Assembly: GCA_030740335.1 (NCBI GenBank)
Contig: JASLXL010000201.1
Span: forward strand, 1-10,808
From: SAR202 cluster bacterium
GTDB lineage: Bacteria > Chloroflexota > Dehalococcoidia > SAR202 > CAJWER01
Direction of reading: 5' to 3'
Length of the DNA stretch: 10,808 nt
Shown: piece after piece, positions 1 to 5,996 of the stretch
Numbering within the stretch: the stretch's first letter is position 1
Layout: every line of letters starts with the position of its first letter
Notes under the pieces: model-generated
Told to the model about the DNA's origin: nothing
Seen by the model: only the letters and a program-made list of their open reading frames with translations
Database searches by the model: none
Made by a program: the position numbers and the translations under genes

Positions 1-699
1 CAAAGAGGGCAGGAGGCGTGGCTAAAGCTGTTCGCTGTTGACAAGGAACGCCGTCGATTTGGGATCGCCCATCGAATGCTAGATGAGCTTGAAAAGCGTT
101 TTCGTAGTATCGGAGTCGAACGGGTTCACACGCTTAACTCCTCTCCCCATTACGTGATGCCAGGCCTCGACGTCCGGTACACCGAGGGGGTTTGTTTTCT
201 TCAGGGGCGTGGGTATCAGCTAGACCTATACGTTCACAACATGGGGGTCGATCTTGACTCGGTCGACTTCGATACATCCGAGGCAGCGTCGGCTCTGGCA
301 GGGCGGGGGATTGGCTTTCGACGCTTGCGCCACGAGGACGAAACGGCCCTGCGACCCTGGGTACATGAATACTGGGGCTACGGCTGGGCGACTGAGGCCT
401 GCAACTCTCTAAAGAACGATCCAGTTACGTCCCATGTTGCCGTTAACGATGGACGCATAGTGGGCTTTGCGACGTACGATGTGATGGCCCTGACTAGCGG
501 CTTTGGTCCAACGGGGGTGGAGGAGAGCATGCGCGGCTTGGGACTTGGGAAGATACTCCTGTTCAGGTGTCTTGAGGATATGAAAAAAAGGGGCGATCGG
601 CACTGTGAAGTCACTTGGGTGGGACCGATCTCATACTACTCCCACACGGTGGGTGCGAGGATAAGCTCCACGCTGATGCATGGCACCAAGATTCTGTAA
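1..699 (+). CDS. Two-domain GNAT N-acetyltransferase, C-terminal part (5' end outside window)
   Basis: The frame is open from the first base, so this gene begins upstream; 232 residues are visible. The first ATG, at 76, lies inside a GNAT core and is not the start. Just before it the frame reads LFAVDKERRRFGIAHRML, a motif A acetyl-CoA loop (RRxxGxA followed by a helix). A second GNAT domain fills visible residues about 105-230: a beta strand with VNDGRIVGFATY, then the pyrophosphate loop RGLGLGK at 178-184, then WVGPISYYSHTVGA, typical of the last strands and helix. Tandem GNAT proteins move an acetyl group from acetyl-CoA to an amine, often with only one active domain; the substrate cannot be read here. 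The protein is probably cytosolic, with no membrane segment visible. The downstream neighbour is convergent, so this is the last gene of its transcript. Confidence 0.85.
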   Translation, partial: QRGQEAWLKLFAVDKERRRFGIAHRMLDELEKRFRSIGVERVHTLNSSPHYVMPGLDVRYTEGVCFLQGRGYQLDLYVHNMGVDLDSVDFDTSEAASALAGRGIGFRRLRHEDETALRPWVHEYWGYGWATEACNSLKNDPVTSHVAVNDGRIVGFATYDVMALTSGFGPTGVEESMRGLGLGKILLFRCLEDMKKRGDRHCEVTWVGPISYYSHTVGARISSTLMHGTKIL

Positions 700-708
700 C
701 CGTCAGCG

Positions 709-723
709 CCCGCTACTTGCGGG
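709..723 (+). terminator. Small GC-rich hairpin after the GNAT gene, possible weak terminator
   Basis: CCCGC (709-713) pairs with GCGGG (719-723) around a 5-base loop, ten bases after the stop codon. No T-run follows, so it is not a classical intrinsic terminator. It may simply protect the 3' end of the message. Confidence 0.25.
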
Positions 724-813
724 GGAAGATTGTCTCGATCAAAAAGTCAACGTGTTATCTGTGTAGTGGCGCGAGTCCTATCCGGACCAATTTGTCATGT
801 TGGGTTTAGTTAA

Positions 814-1371
814 TCAGGTAGCAGAATTATCGTCTTTTAATTTCTGAGTTCGTTTTTCAAGTATGGTTTTTCTACTTCTCAAAACATCTGCACTACGATT
901 AGAGCGAACAACCTGTCGATCAACATCGAACACTTCGGCTATTCGACTAACGTTTACTTGACTCTCCACACGATCCACTGAAAGTTCTAACAACTGCTCC
1001 TCTAGCTGCTCCTCAGGAATCTCGTTAATCTTTTTCCAAACTCCGCTTTTTTCGAGTTCTTCTTTCTGGTTAATTACATCTAGAGTCGAGTCGATGACCG
1101 TGACACGAGTATTCACCTCCTGAAGTTCTCTCTCAGTTCTGTCTTTAGTTTTGTTAAGCTGACTCATTTTGTACGCCGCAGCATCTATCTCAGCATCTGA
1201 TGTCCCAGGCTCTGATGTCATTTCTAGGAGAGCATCGTGTTGCTCTCCGGCGCGTCGCATCCGAGAGAGCAATTGTTGTTGTTTGAATTCCTGGCCAATC
1301 TTTTCCTTTTTTGGATCCTTAATACTTATATCTTGTAGCTTTCTTGCTTTCCCAAAACCGAATATCGCCAT
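814..1371 (-). CDS. Unrecognised coiled-coil protein with ESCRT-III-like layout
   Basis: A 185-residue, highly charged, almost wholly helical protein. No signal peptide or membrane segment is visible. It opens with MAIFGFGKARKL, a short hydrophobic-basic N-terminus. Residues about 25-50 and 68-105 look like amphipathic helices, then a GVWKKINEIP linker (about 110-119), an acidic helix EEQLEEQLLEL, and a basic C-terminal tail. The order (short FG-type N-terminus, coiled coil, linker, ExLExxL acidic helix) recalls Snf7/CHMP proteins, but the long basic first hairpin of that family is not evident, so this is a loose resemblance and not an assignment. The ATG at 1371 has a good ribosome site, AGAGGAG (1378-1384), six bases upstream. 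Three 60-base blocks counted here are 33, 35 and 45 % GC, against about 70 % in a block of the sugar-kinase gene, so it may have been acquired. It converges with the GNAT gene. Function unknown. Confidence 0.7.
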   Translation of the reverse strand: MAIFGFGKARKLQDISIKDPKKEKIGQEFKQQQLLSRMRRAGEQHDALLEMTSEPGTSDAEIDAAAYKMSQLNKTKDRTERELQEVNTRVTVIDSTLDVINQKEELEKSGVWKKINEIPEEQLEEQLLELSVDRVESQVNVSRIAEVFDVDRQVVRSNRSADVLRSRKTILEKRTQKLKDDNSAT

Positions 1372-1567
1372 TATAGACTCCTCTTGTTTAAAAACCGCAT
1401 ACCAGATAAATCACCCGTTCAGAAACCTATCAGTAATTGGTCCACCAACCTTAGATCCATGCTATACGGCAATAGAATCGTAATTGATCAAGAATCTGTT
1501 AGCCTGCAGGCTGTTTCGGAAGGACCAATTATATCGGTTATACCGCCAAATCCTAAAATGCCTGTTA
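1372..1567. other. Low-GC intergenic stretch with no convincing gene
   Basis: No credible coding sequence is seen. The part nearest 1371 must hold the leader and promoter of the coiled-coil gene, but no clear -35/-10 pair could be chosen. It contains a perfect 12-base palindrome and a 10-base inverted repeat, listed separately. Confidence 0.5.
1434..1531. repeat. 10-base inverted repeat flanking a 12-base palindrome
   Basis: TAATTGGTCC at 1434-1443 is the exact reverse complement of GGACCAATTA at 1522-1531. Between the arms lies the perfect palindrome AGCCTGCAGGCT at 1501-1512. The pattern lies 63-160 bases upstream of the coiled-coil gene start, so it could bind a regulator or be the relic of an element end. 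With arms this short, chance is a real possibility. Confidence 0.35.
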
Positions 1568-1802
1568 TCAACGGATCTCGCTGATTACTCTGACTTTTTT
1601 ACCGTCGAGCCCTTCGCGTTCTTGTGGTCGAGTTCGTAGAAGAACGGATTGACCTTAGATTGCGAATTTAGACCCAAAATAGATTGAAGACGACCTTTTT
1701 ATTGTTCGGAGGACCCTTGGCCTCGGCGGTGTGAGTGAACGAAGCTTAATACGCGACCGCGAGAACAGTACCAACTGCTAGGAGAAGGATCAAGGTCTTC
1801 AT
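1568..1802 (-). pseudogene. Remnant of a small secreted-protein gene
   Basis: From the ATG at 1802 the frame reads MKTLILLLAVGTVLAVAY and meets TAA at 1746-1748. The same frame then continues ASFTHTAEAKGPPNNKKV and on to a second stop after about 25 more codons. Ignoring the first stop, this is a textbook signal peptide: Lys near the start, a hydrophobic core, then an AEA cleavage site. The stop falls between core and cleavage site. Further on, protein-like stretches appear in the other two frames, including NPFFYELDHKNAKGSTV and GLDGKKVRVISEIR, which suggests one or more frameshifts as well. A well-spaced promoter candidate sits upstream (1841-1869). The original product is not recognised; it was probably a small exported protein. 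The alternatives are chance, or an 18-residue hydrophobic peptide. Confidence 0.5.
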
Positions 1803-1840
1803 ATCAACCCATTGATTAGGGCTACCGTTCATTTGATTTA

Positions 1841-1869
1841 AGTATTCGTATGTATGTTGAGCGGGTCAA
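1841..1869 (-). promoter_or_regulatory. Candidate sigma-70 type promoter for the broken secreted-protein gene
   Basis: On the minus strand TTGACC (1864-1869) and AATACT (1841-1846) are separated by exactly 17 bases. Five of six bases match the -35 consensus and four of six the -10. A start of transcription about 7 bases on would give a leader of roughly 30 bases before the ATG at 1802. Confidence 0.4.
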
Positions 1870-1968
1870 AGTGGACCGTCGAATGTGCTTCCTCTTGATT
1901 GTCGTCAGGGTGTCGGCACACTATTCACTAAGAATCCCTAGCTGACCCAGAGGCAATTCCGCCTGCCA

Positions 1969-2970
1969 TTAATTCATGCGGATGCGCGGATCAAGGACAC
2001 CCAGGAGGATGTCTGACATGAGCGTACCTATTACCGTGAGTGCTCCGAGCAGCAGAACGATGGTCGCAGAGACGAACATGTCTTCAGCCAGCAGCGCCCT
2101 TAGGAGCAGAGGCCCTTCGGTCGGCAGGCCCAGGACCACGGAGACGATGACGCTGCCAGACATGAGCACCGGCAGTAGGTAGCCCAGTGTACTCACCAGT
2201 GGGTTGAGCGCCATGCGGACGGGGTATTTCAGTATCAACTTCCATTCGGGCAACCCCTTGGCCCTTGCGGTAACTACATAGGGCTTGTTTAGCTCGTCGA
2301 GCAGGTTGGCCCGCATCACGCGGATAAGGGCGGCCGTGCCGGCGGTCCCCACCACAAACGCAGCGATCCACAGGTGTTTGCCCAAGTCGACAAGGCGCGC
2401 AAAGCTCCATGGCGCCTCCAGGTATTCTGGCGAGAATAGTCCCCCGATACTAAGGTCAGGGAAGTAGGTAAATGTGATCCAGAGGAGCCACAGGGCGAGC
2501 AGGAAGTCCGGTACCGCCAGGCCCAGGAAGCCGATCAAGGTGAAGGTGTAGTCTTCGATGCTGTGCTGTCGCACCGCTGAGTAGACGCCGATAGGGATTG
2601 AAAGGCCCCAGGCGAAAAGCGCGGTCGTCCCGGCCAGGATGACTGTCATCAAGAGTCGCTCGGTTACGATCTCTCTGACTGGTTTTTGGAACTCTAGGGA
2701 AGTTCCGAAGTCGCCTTGCACCATCTTCCAGGCCCATTTTCCATACTGGACGAAGAAGGGCTTATCGAGGCCGAATTGGGCGCGGAGAGTGTCTGCCAAT
2801 TCATCTGAGACCGCGGAGTTGCCTGCGTCCCAGTTGCCGGCGAACAGGTCCAAAATGTACTGGTCCACGAAGTCGCCCGGCGGGAGTTGTATCACTACGA
2901 AGGAAATAATTGACAGGGCCCAAATCGTTAGCAAGGCGAGCAACGAGCGACGGATGATGAAGGTTAGCAA
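1969..2970 (-). CDS. ABC transporter permease, DppB/OppB type
   Basis: A 333-residue inner-membrane permease of the peptide/nickel ABC importer family, the usual length. It begins MLTFIIRRSLLALLTIWAL, the conserved N-terminal helix, then a long periplasmic loop (about 32-100) containing ADTLRAQFGLDKPFFVQY, which matches the family pattern in which a short Leu-Gly-Leu-Asp segment precedes the membrane core. Five further hydrophobic segments follow from about residue 108. The ATPase-contacting EAA loop is VTARAKGLPEWKLILKYPV (about 233-251), and the C-terminus ends LGVLDPRIRMN as in DppB proteins. The start is TTG at 2968-2970, with AGGAG nine bases upstream. Such permeases normally pair with a DppC permease, a binding protein and two ATPases; none lies next to it here. 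Substrate is probably peptide-like, but this cannot be read from the sequence. Confidence 0.88.
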   Translation of the reverse strand: MLTFIIRRSLLALLTIWALSIISFVVIQLPPGDFVDQYILDLFAGNWDAGNSAVSDELADTLRAQFGLDKPFFVQYGKWAWKMVQGDFGTSLEFQKPVREIVTERLLMTVILAGTTALFAWGLSIPIGVYSAVRQHSIEDYTFTLIGFLGLAVPDFLLALWLLWITFTYFPDLSIGGLFSPEYLEAPWSFARLVDLGKHLWIAAFVVGTAGTAALIRVMRANLLDELNKPYVVTARAKGLPEWKLILKYPVRMALNPLVSTLGYLLPVLMSGSVIVSVVLGLPTEGPLLLRALLAEDMFVSATIVLLLGALTVIGTLMSDILLGVLDPRIRMN

Positions 2971-3042
2971 GAAACCGCTCTCCTAGTCGCTAAGTGGGGC
3001 TTCAGAAAAGACTCATTTCAACCCAGGCAAGTAACGGGCGCT

Positions 3043-3051
3043 ATTTTACCA
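3043..3051 (-). promoter_or_regulatory. Extended -10 promoter candidate for the permease
   Basis: The minus strand reads TGGTAAAAT, an extended -10 element (TGn followed by a five-of-six TATAAT match). No good -35 is seen, as is common for extended -10 promoters. It would give a leader of about 65 bases before the TTG start at 2970, and means the permease can be transcribed separately from the sugar-kinase gene upstream. Confidence 0.4.
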
Positions 3052-3118
3052 CATCAGTTTAGTTTCCTCGGAAAGGGCTGATGAACCATCGCCAATAGCC
3101 GCTACCTTCCCGGTGCTC

Positions 3119-4750
3119 CTATAGCGACAGCAGCCCAGCACCTGCTACAGGCCTGGACACGAATGCGCGGTTCTCACCGACCTTCAGGCGCAACATATCC
3201 AGAAGTCCGTTCCTCCACTCCGACTTGACCATGACCACGGCGCACCCGCCCAGGCCGGCCCCCGTGATCTGAGCACCTATGACACCATCCGCCCGAGAGG
3301 CAAGGTCGACGATTCGGTCTATTGCCTGGGTGCTGCAACCGTACCGTCCGGGAACCTGAACGAGGTCCGTTTTTGCAAGGGCCAACCGGCGGATTGACGC
3401 CGAATCGGTCCGCACCGTGAATCGTCTTTGTTGGCCGTCAGTGGAGTAAGTCCACCGCCTGTCGCCGTTGTGGCTAACGCGCATGTAGTTGCCGACAGTC
3501 GTGAGGTCGCCTCGCTCCAAGAGCCCTGAAAAGCCTTCGCTCCTGACGCACTCACCGAGCCCGTAGAGCGCCACGCCCCGGAGGTCGTAGCCGCCGAGGT
3601 TCGCATGTGTGGCGAATAGGCGATCCAGTTCATTTTCGTCACGAGACGGTAATAGTTTGCGCAGCTGTCGTCGGCTGGGACGGTCCGGTAGGCTTGCCAC
3701 GGCTTGATAGACATCCGAAGGTGATACGCCGAGCCGGTCTGGGATGAGGTCACGGAGGTGCTCGACGTTGGCTGCGGAAGGCCAAGTCTGGCGAAAAAGG
3801 CGCTCGGCCAGTTCGTAGGTTGCGACCCTATGGTTGAACACGTCGCGGGCCGGCGCACCCGCACTCTTGACCGCCTTTTCTTCACTATCTACGACGACCA
3901 CGTCGGTCCCTTCCGGCATTTGCACTGCGCCATTGACACGGAACGGGATAAAGCCCATTCGGGTGATGTAGCCAACCTTGCTGGTTGTGATCGCGGCGTG
4001 GTCCATGCTGCCGCCTCTGGACCCCACGAACCACTCTGCCTCGCCGCAGAGATCGACGAAGTCGCTGGTTTCAACTTCCAGACCATTGAGAGCCACGGCG
4101 GCTTGAGCGAATGCCACTAACATGGCGGAGCTGGATGACAGTCCAGCCCCCATGGGGATGTTGCCGAACACTATGCAGTCCATGCCATTGAGGCGTTGCT
4201 CGGGCTGCTCGTGCTGGAGTCGTAGTAGTGCTGCTCGGGCATAATGACTCCAGTCGCCGGGCGCACTCTGCAAAGTGCGGGTGACGCCGTGGGAGTTTAC
4301 GAAGTCAACCCAGTCGTCCCCAAGGTTGCTTCCTAGGGTTTCTGTGATTGCAAACTTGCGTCTAGGGAAGGCTGCGTTGTCGGCGTTCGCCAGGGTGACC
4401 TTGTCGTCGGCGCGAGGAGCCGCGGCTATCAGTGTCTCCTTGCCTATGGCCATCACGTTGGCGTATCCACCCCGATGATCAACGTGCCGTCCCATCAGGT
4501 TGACCCTGCCGGGCGAGCGGCTGATGATGAAAGGGCGGTGCGGACCGAGGGTCTTGGCAGCTAGCTTGGAAAGACGCAGCATGGCTTTGCGTCGCTCCTC
4601 GACCAGTCTTGCATCGCGGCCATACGTCTGCCGGAGCAGATTGCTCAGGGTGGGTCCACCTTCCTGTAGAGCGGCGGTCCATTCCGTCGCGGGTCGGAAT
4701 GACCGAGAATCTAGAGAACGGTCATCGGAGACCAAAATCCGGCTCTTCAA
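3119..4750 (-). CDS. GHMP-family sugar kinase, galactokinase-like
   Basis: A 543-residue cytosolic kinase predicted to phosphorylate a sugar at C1 with ATP. Visible motifs: the galactokinase-type sugar signature SPGRVNLMGRHVDHRGG (79-95); the ATP loop GNIPMGAGLSSSSAM (196-210); GGSMDH with the probable catalytic base Asp250; and the C-terminal GHMP motif ITGAGLGGCA (495-504). ARDVFNHRVATYELA (301-315) matches the conserved NxRR/YExA helix of GalK, and RGDLTTVGNYMRVSH (413-427) its GDxxxFGxLMxxSH motif. It exceeds bacterial GalK (about 390 residues) through a 70-residue N-terminal extension and a helical insert at about 325-400, as in the larger eukaryotic-type galactokinases. The usual Glu of GEHTDY is Arg88 here, so the sugar may not be galactose. 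The start is TTG at 4748-4750, sharing TTGA with the stop of the nucleotidyltransferase: translational coupling. Confidence 0.85.
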   Translation of the reverse strand: MKSRILVSDDRSLDSRSFRPATEWTAALQEGGPTLSNLLRQTYGRDARLVEERRKAMLRLSKLAAKTLGPHRPFIISRSPGRVNLMGRHVDHRGGYANVMAIGKETLIAAAPRADDKVTLANADNAAFPRRKFAITETLGSNLGDDWVDFVNSHGVTRTLQSAPGDWSHYARAALLRLQHEQPEQRLNGMDCIVFGNIPMGAGLSSSSAMLVAFAQAAVALNGLEVETSDFVDLCGEAEWFVGSRGGSMDHAAITTSKVGYITRMGFIPFRVNGAVQMPEGTDVVVVDSEEKAVKSAGAPARDVFNHRVATYELAERLFRQTWPSAANVEHLRDLIPDRLGVSPSDVYQAVASLPDRPSRRQLRKLLPSRDENELDRLFATHANLGGYDLRGVALYGLGECVRSEGFSGLLERGDLTTVGNYMRVSHNGDRRWTYSTDGQQRRFTVRTDSASIRRLALAKTDLVQVPGRYGCSTQAIDRIVDLASRADGVIGAQITGAGLGGCAVVMVKSEWRNGLLDMLRLKVGENRAFVSRPVAGAGLLSL

Positions 4751-5589
4751 TGCCCGAACACTTCTGAAACACGAGCCAGTTCCTCAGGGGTGTTGAAGGA
4801 CATCAGGTCAGTCGCGTCGTTCGCTGTAACCGCCTCGACCGTACCTCTCCGCGCAAGGATCTCTACGACGTCTGTGAGGTAGAGCTCCGACTGCGCGTTG
4901 TCAGACCTTATCTGTCTGAGGGCCTCTCGCAGTGCAGTGAATTCGAATGCATAGAGCGATGCGTTGACGGTCTCACTTCGCTCTTCAACCACGTCTGCTG
5001 CAAGTGTTTCATTACCGACCACGAGGCCTTCGCCGGTGTCTCTGGCACGAATGATGTCGGGAAGTTCGACGATGCCGGCAATATTTCCGTCGCGGTTCAG
5101 CACAACCCGTCCGGCGGAAGGCCGTGAGACTTTCGGCAGGGCTGTCAGGACAGCGTCTGAAGCGGTGCTGTCCGAGGTCGCCAGGACCTGCCTGACCAGA
5201 CTCGGTACTGTCAGCATGTCTCCGACCGCCACCACAACCGTCCCACTGTAGCATTCGGAGGCCAGCGCTTCCACTGCGACGGATGCCGCTTGACCTGTCC
5301 CCATCGCTCGAGCCTGGTAAACGAAGGACACTTCGGGGTGTGGTGCTGCTACCGTCGCCATGACCTGCTCTGCCATGTAGCCGACGACAACGACGAACCG
5401 TTCCAGGCCGCCTCGCTTGTACGCATCTATGGCCCTGACGATGACGGGCGTGCCTCCGACAGGAAAGCACACCTTGGGCGTGTCGTCGGAGCCCATGCGC
5501 TTGCCAGGCCCTCCGGCGAGGATGATGCAGGCGGTCAGATTCAACGGTTCATGGATTCCGTTGTGGGTTTGTGATGCATTGCAATTCAC
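4747..5589 (-). CDS. Sugar-1-phosphate nucleotidyltransferase, GlmU-like N-terminal domain
   Basis: A 280-residue NTP_transferase-fold protein that joins a sugar 1-phosphate to a nucleotide, releasing pyrophosphate. The nucleotide loop is LAGGPGKRMGSDDTPK (24-39); ARAMGTGQA (93-101) resembles the uracil-binding LGTGHA of GlmU; VGDM (122-125) carries the metal-binding Asp; NASLYAF (209-215) and ELYLTDVVEIL (235-245) match GlmU positions near the sugar. It ends at residue 280 without the left-handed beta-helix acetyltransferase domain, so it is not a full GlmU. It is first in a two-gene unit with the GHMP kinase (4-base overlap), suggesting salvage of a free sugar to an NDP-sugar. Start is uncertain: GTG at 5587-5589 has no clear ribosome site, and TTG at 5542-5544 would give a more typical N-terminus (LNLTACIILAGG). 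Confidence 0.85.
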   Translation of the reverse strand: MNCNASQTHNGIHEPLNLTACIILAGGPGKRMGSDDTPKVCFPVGGTPVIVRAIDAYKRGGLERFVVVVGYMAEQVMATVAAPHPEVSFVYQARAMGTGQAASVAVEALASECYSGTVVVAVGDMLTVPSLVRQVLATSDSTASDAVLTALPKVSRPSAGRVVLNRDGNIAGIVELPDIIRARDTGEGLVVGNETLAADVVEERSETVNASLYAFEFTALREALRQIRSDNAQSELYLTDVVEILARRGTVEAVTANDATDLMSFNTPEELARVSEVFGH

Positions 5590-5686
5590 TAGATTAATTG
5601 TTGACGTTCTGAATCACAGTGGGTGTTCTGGTAGGATCTGGCCCCAAGGGAAGAGAATTTATTAGTATTAGTAGGGGACTTGGGCG
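5590..5686. promoter_or_regulatory. Divergent intergenic region between nucleotidyltransferase and small ORF
   Basis: These 97 bases must hold promoters for the minus-strand sugar genes and the plus-strand small gene. A good -35 (TTGACG, 5601-5606) faces the small gene, but the hexamer 17 bases on (TGTTCT) is a poor -10. The stretch 5656-5673 is AT-rich. No minus-strand promoter could be picked with confidence. Confidence 0.3.
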
Positions 5687-5926
5687 TTGGCTCTCACATC
5701 TGACCATAACCAAAGTTTTGTGTTGAGCGGTCTACAGGACTTTATTGAGTTGTTGGGTCGGAACAAAGTTGCATCTGACGGTGACTATGCTGCTGTTTGG
5801 AGTAAGGATTACACCGATTTCGAGACGATGAGCCTCGGCTGGCTTACGGTGGTATTTCACGTCAGTGATGACGAGGCGACGGTTGATATGGTCAAGGCCG
5901 GACTGACCTCGTATTTCGAGGGCTGA
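5687..5926 (+). CDS. Small hypothetical protein
   Basis: A 79-residue acidic protein of no recognised family. It begins at a TTG with AGGGG (5673-5677) nine bases upstream. The sequence reads like a real soluble domain: FVLSGLQDFIELLG looks like a helix, SLGWLTVVFHVSDD like a buried beta strand, and TVDMVKAGLTSYFEG a closing helix. No signal peptide or membrane segment is seen. It stands alone, divergent from the sugar genes and convergent with the DapA-family gene, with a hairpin starting at its stop codon. The opposite strand is also open for 73 codons, but that reading has no ribosome site and looks less protein-like. Confidence 0.5.
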   Translation: MALTSDHNQSFVLSGLQDFIELLGRNKVASDGDYAAVWSKDYTDFETMSLGWLTVVFHVSDDEATVDMVKAGLTSYFEG

Positions 5927-5952
5927 GACTCCTGTGGGCTTTTGGAGCCTCA
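5924..5952. terminator. Hairpin at the end of the small ORF, possible two-way terminator
   Basis: A nine-position stem, T GAGACTCC (5924-5932) against GGAGCCTC A (5944-5952), has one A-C mismatch and an 11-base loop. It starts at the TGA stop codon and lies between convergent genes. No clear T-run follows on either strand, so its strength is doubtful. Confidence 0.35.
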
Positions 5953-5996
5953 CGACCAGCCGTCGAGTAGGAACCCCTTGAGACCGCTGACGTGCC

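Noticed and set aside
1384..1584. A 66-codon plus-strand reading starting at TTG
   Set aside because: It has no ribosome site, its composition is not protein-like, and it begins inside the ribosome site of the opposite-strand coiled-coil gene.
1951..1966. GGCA/TGCC hairpin after the permease gene as a terminator
   Set aside because: The stem is only four base pairs and no T-run follows.
5601..5637. TTGACG with TAGGAT downstream as a promoter for the small ORF
   Set aside because: The spacing is 25 bases, too long for a sigma-70 promoter.
5732..5953. A 73-codon minus-strand reading opposite the small ORF
   Set aside because: No ribosome site and weak protein character; the plus-strand reading is better supported.
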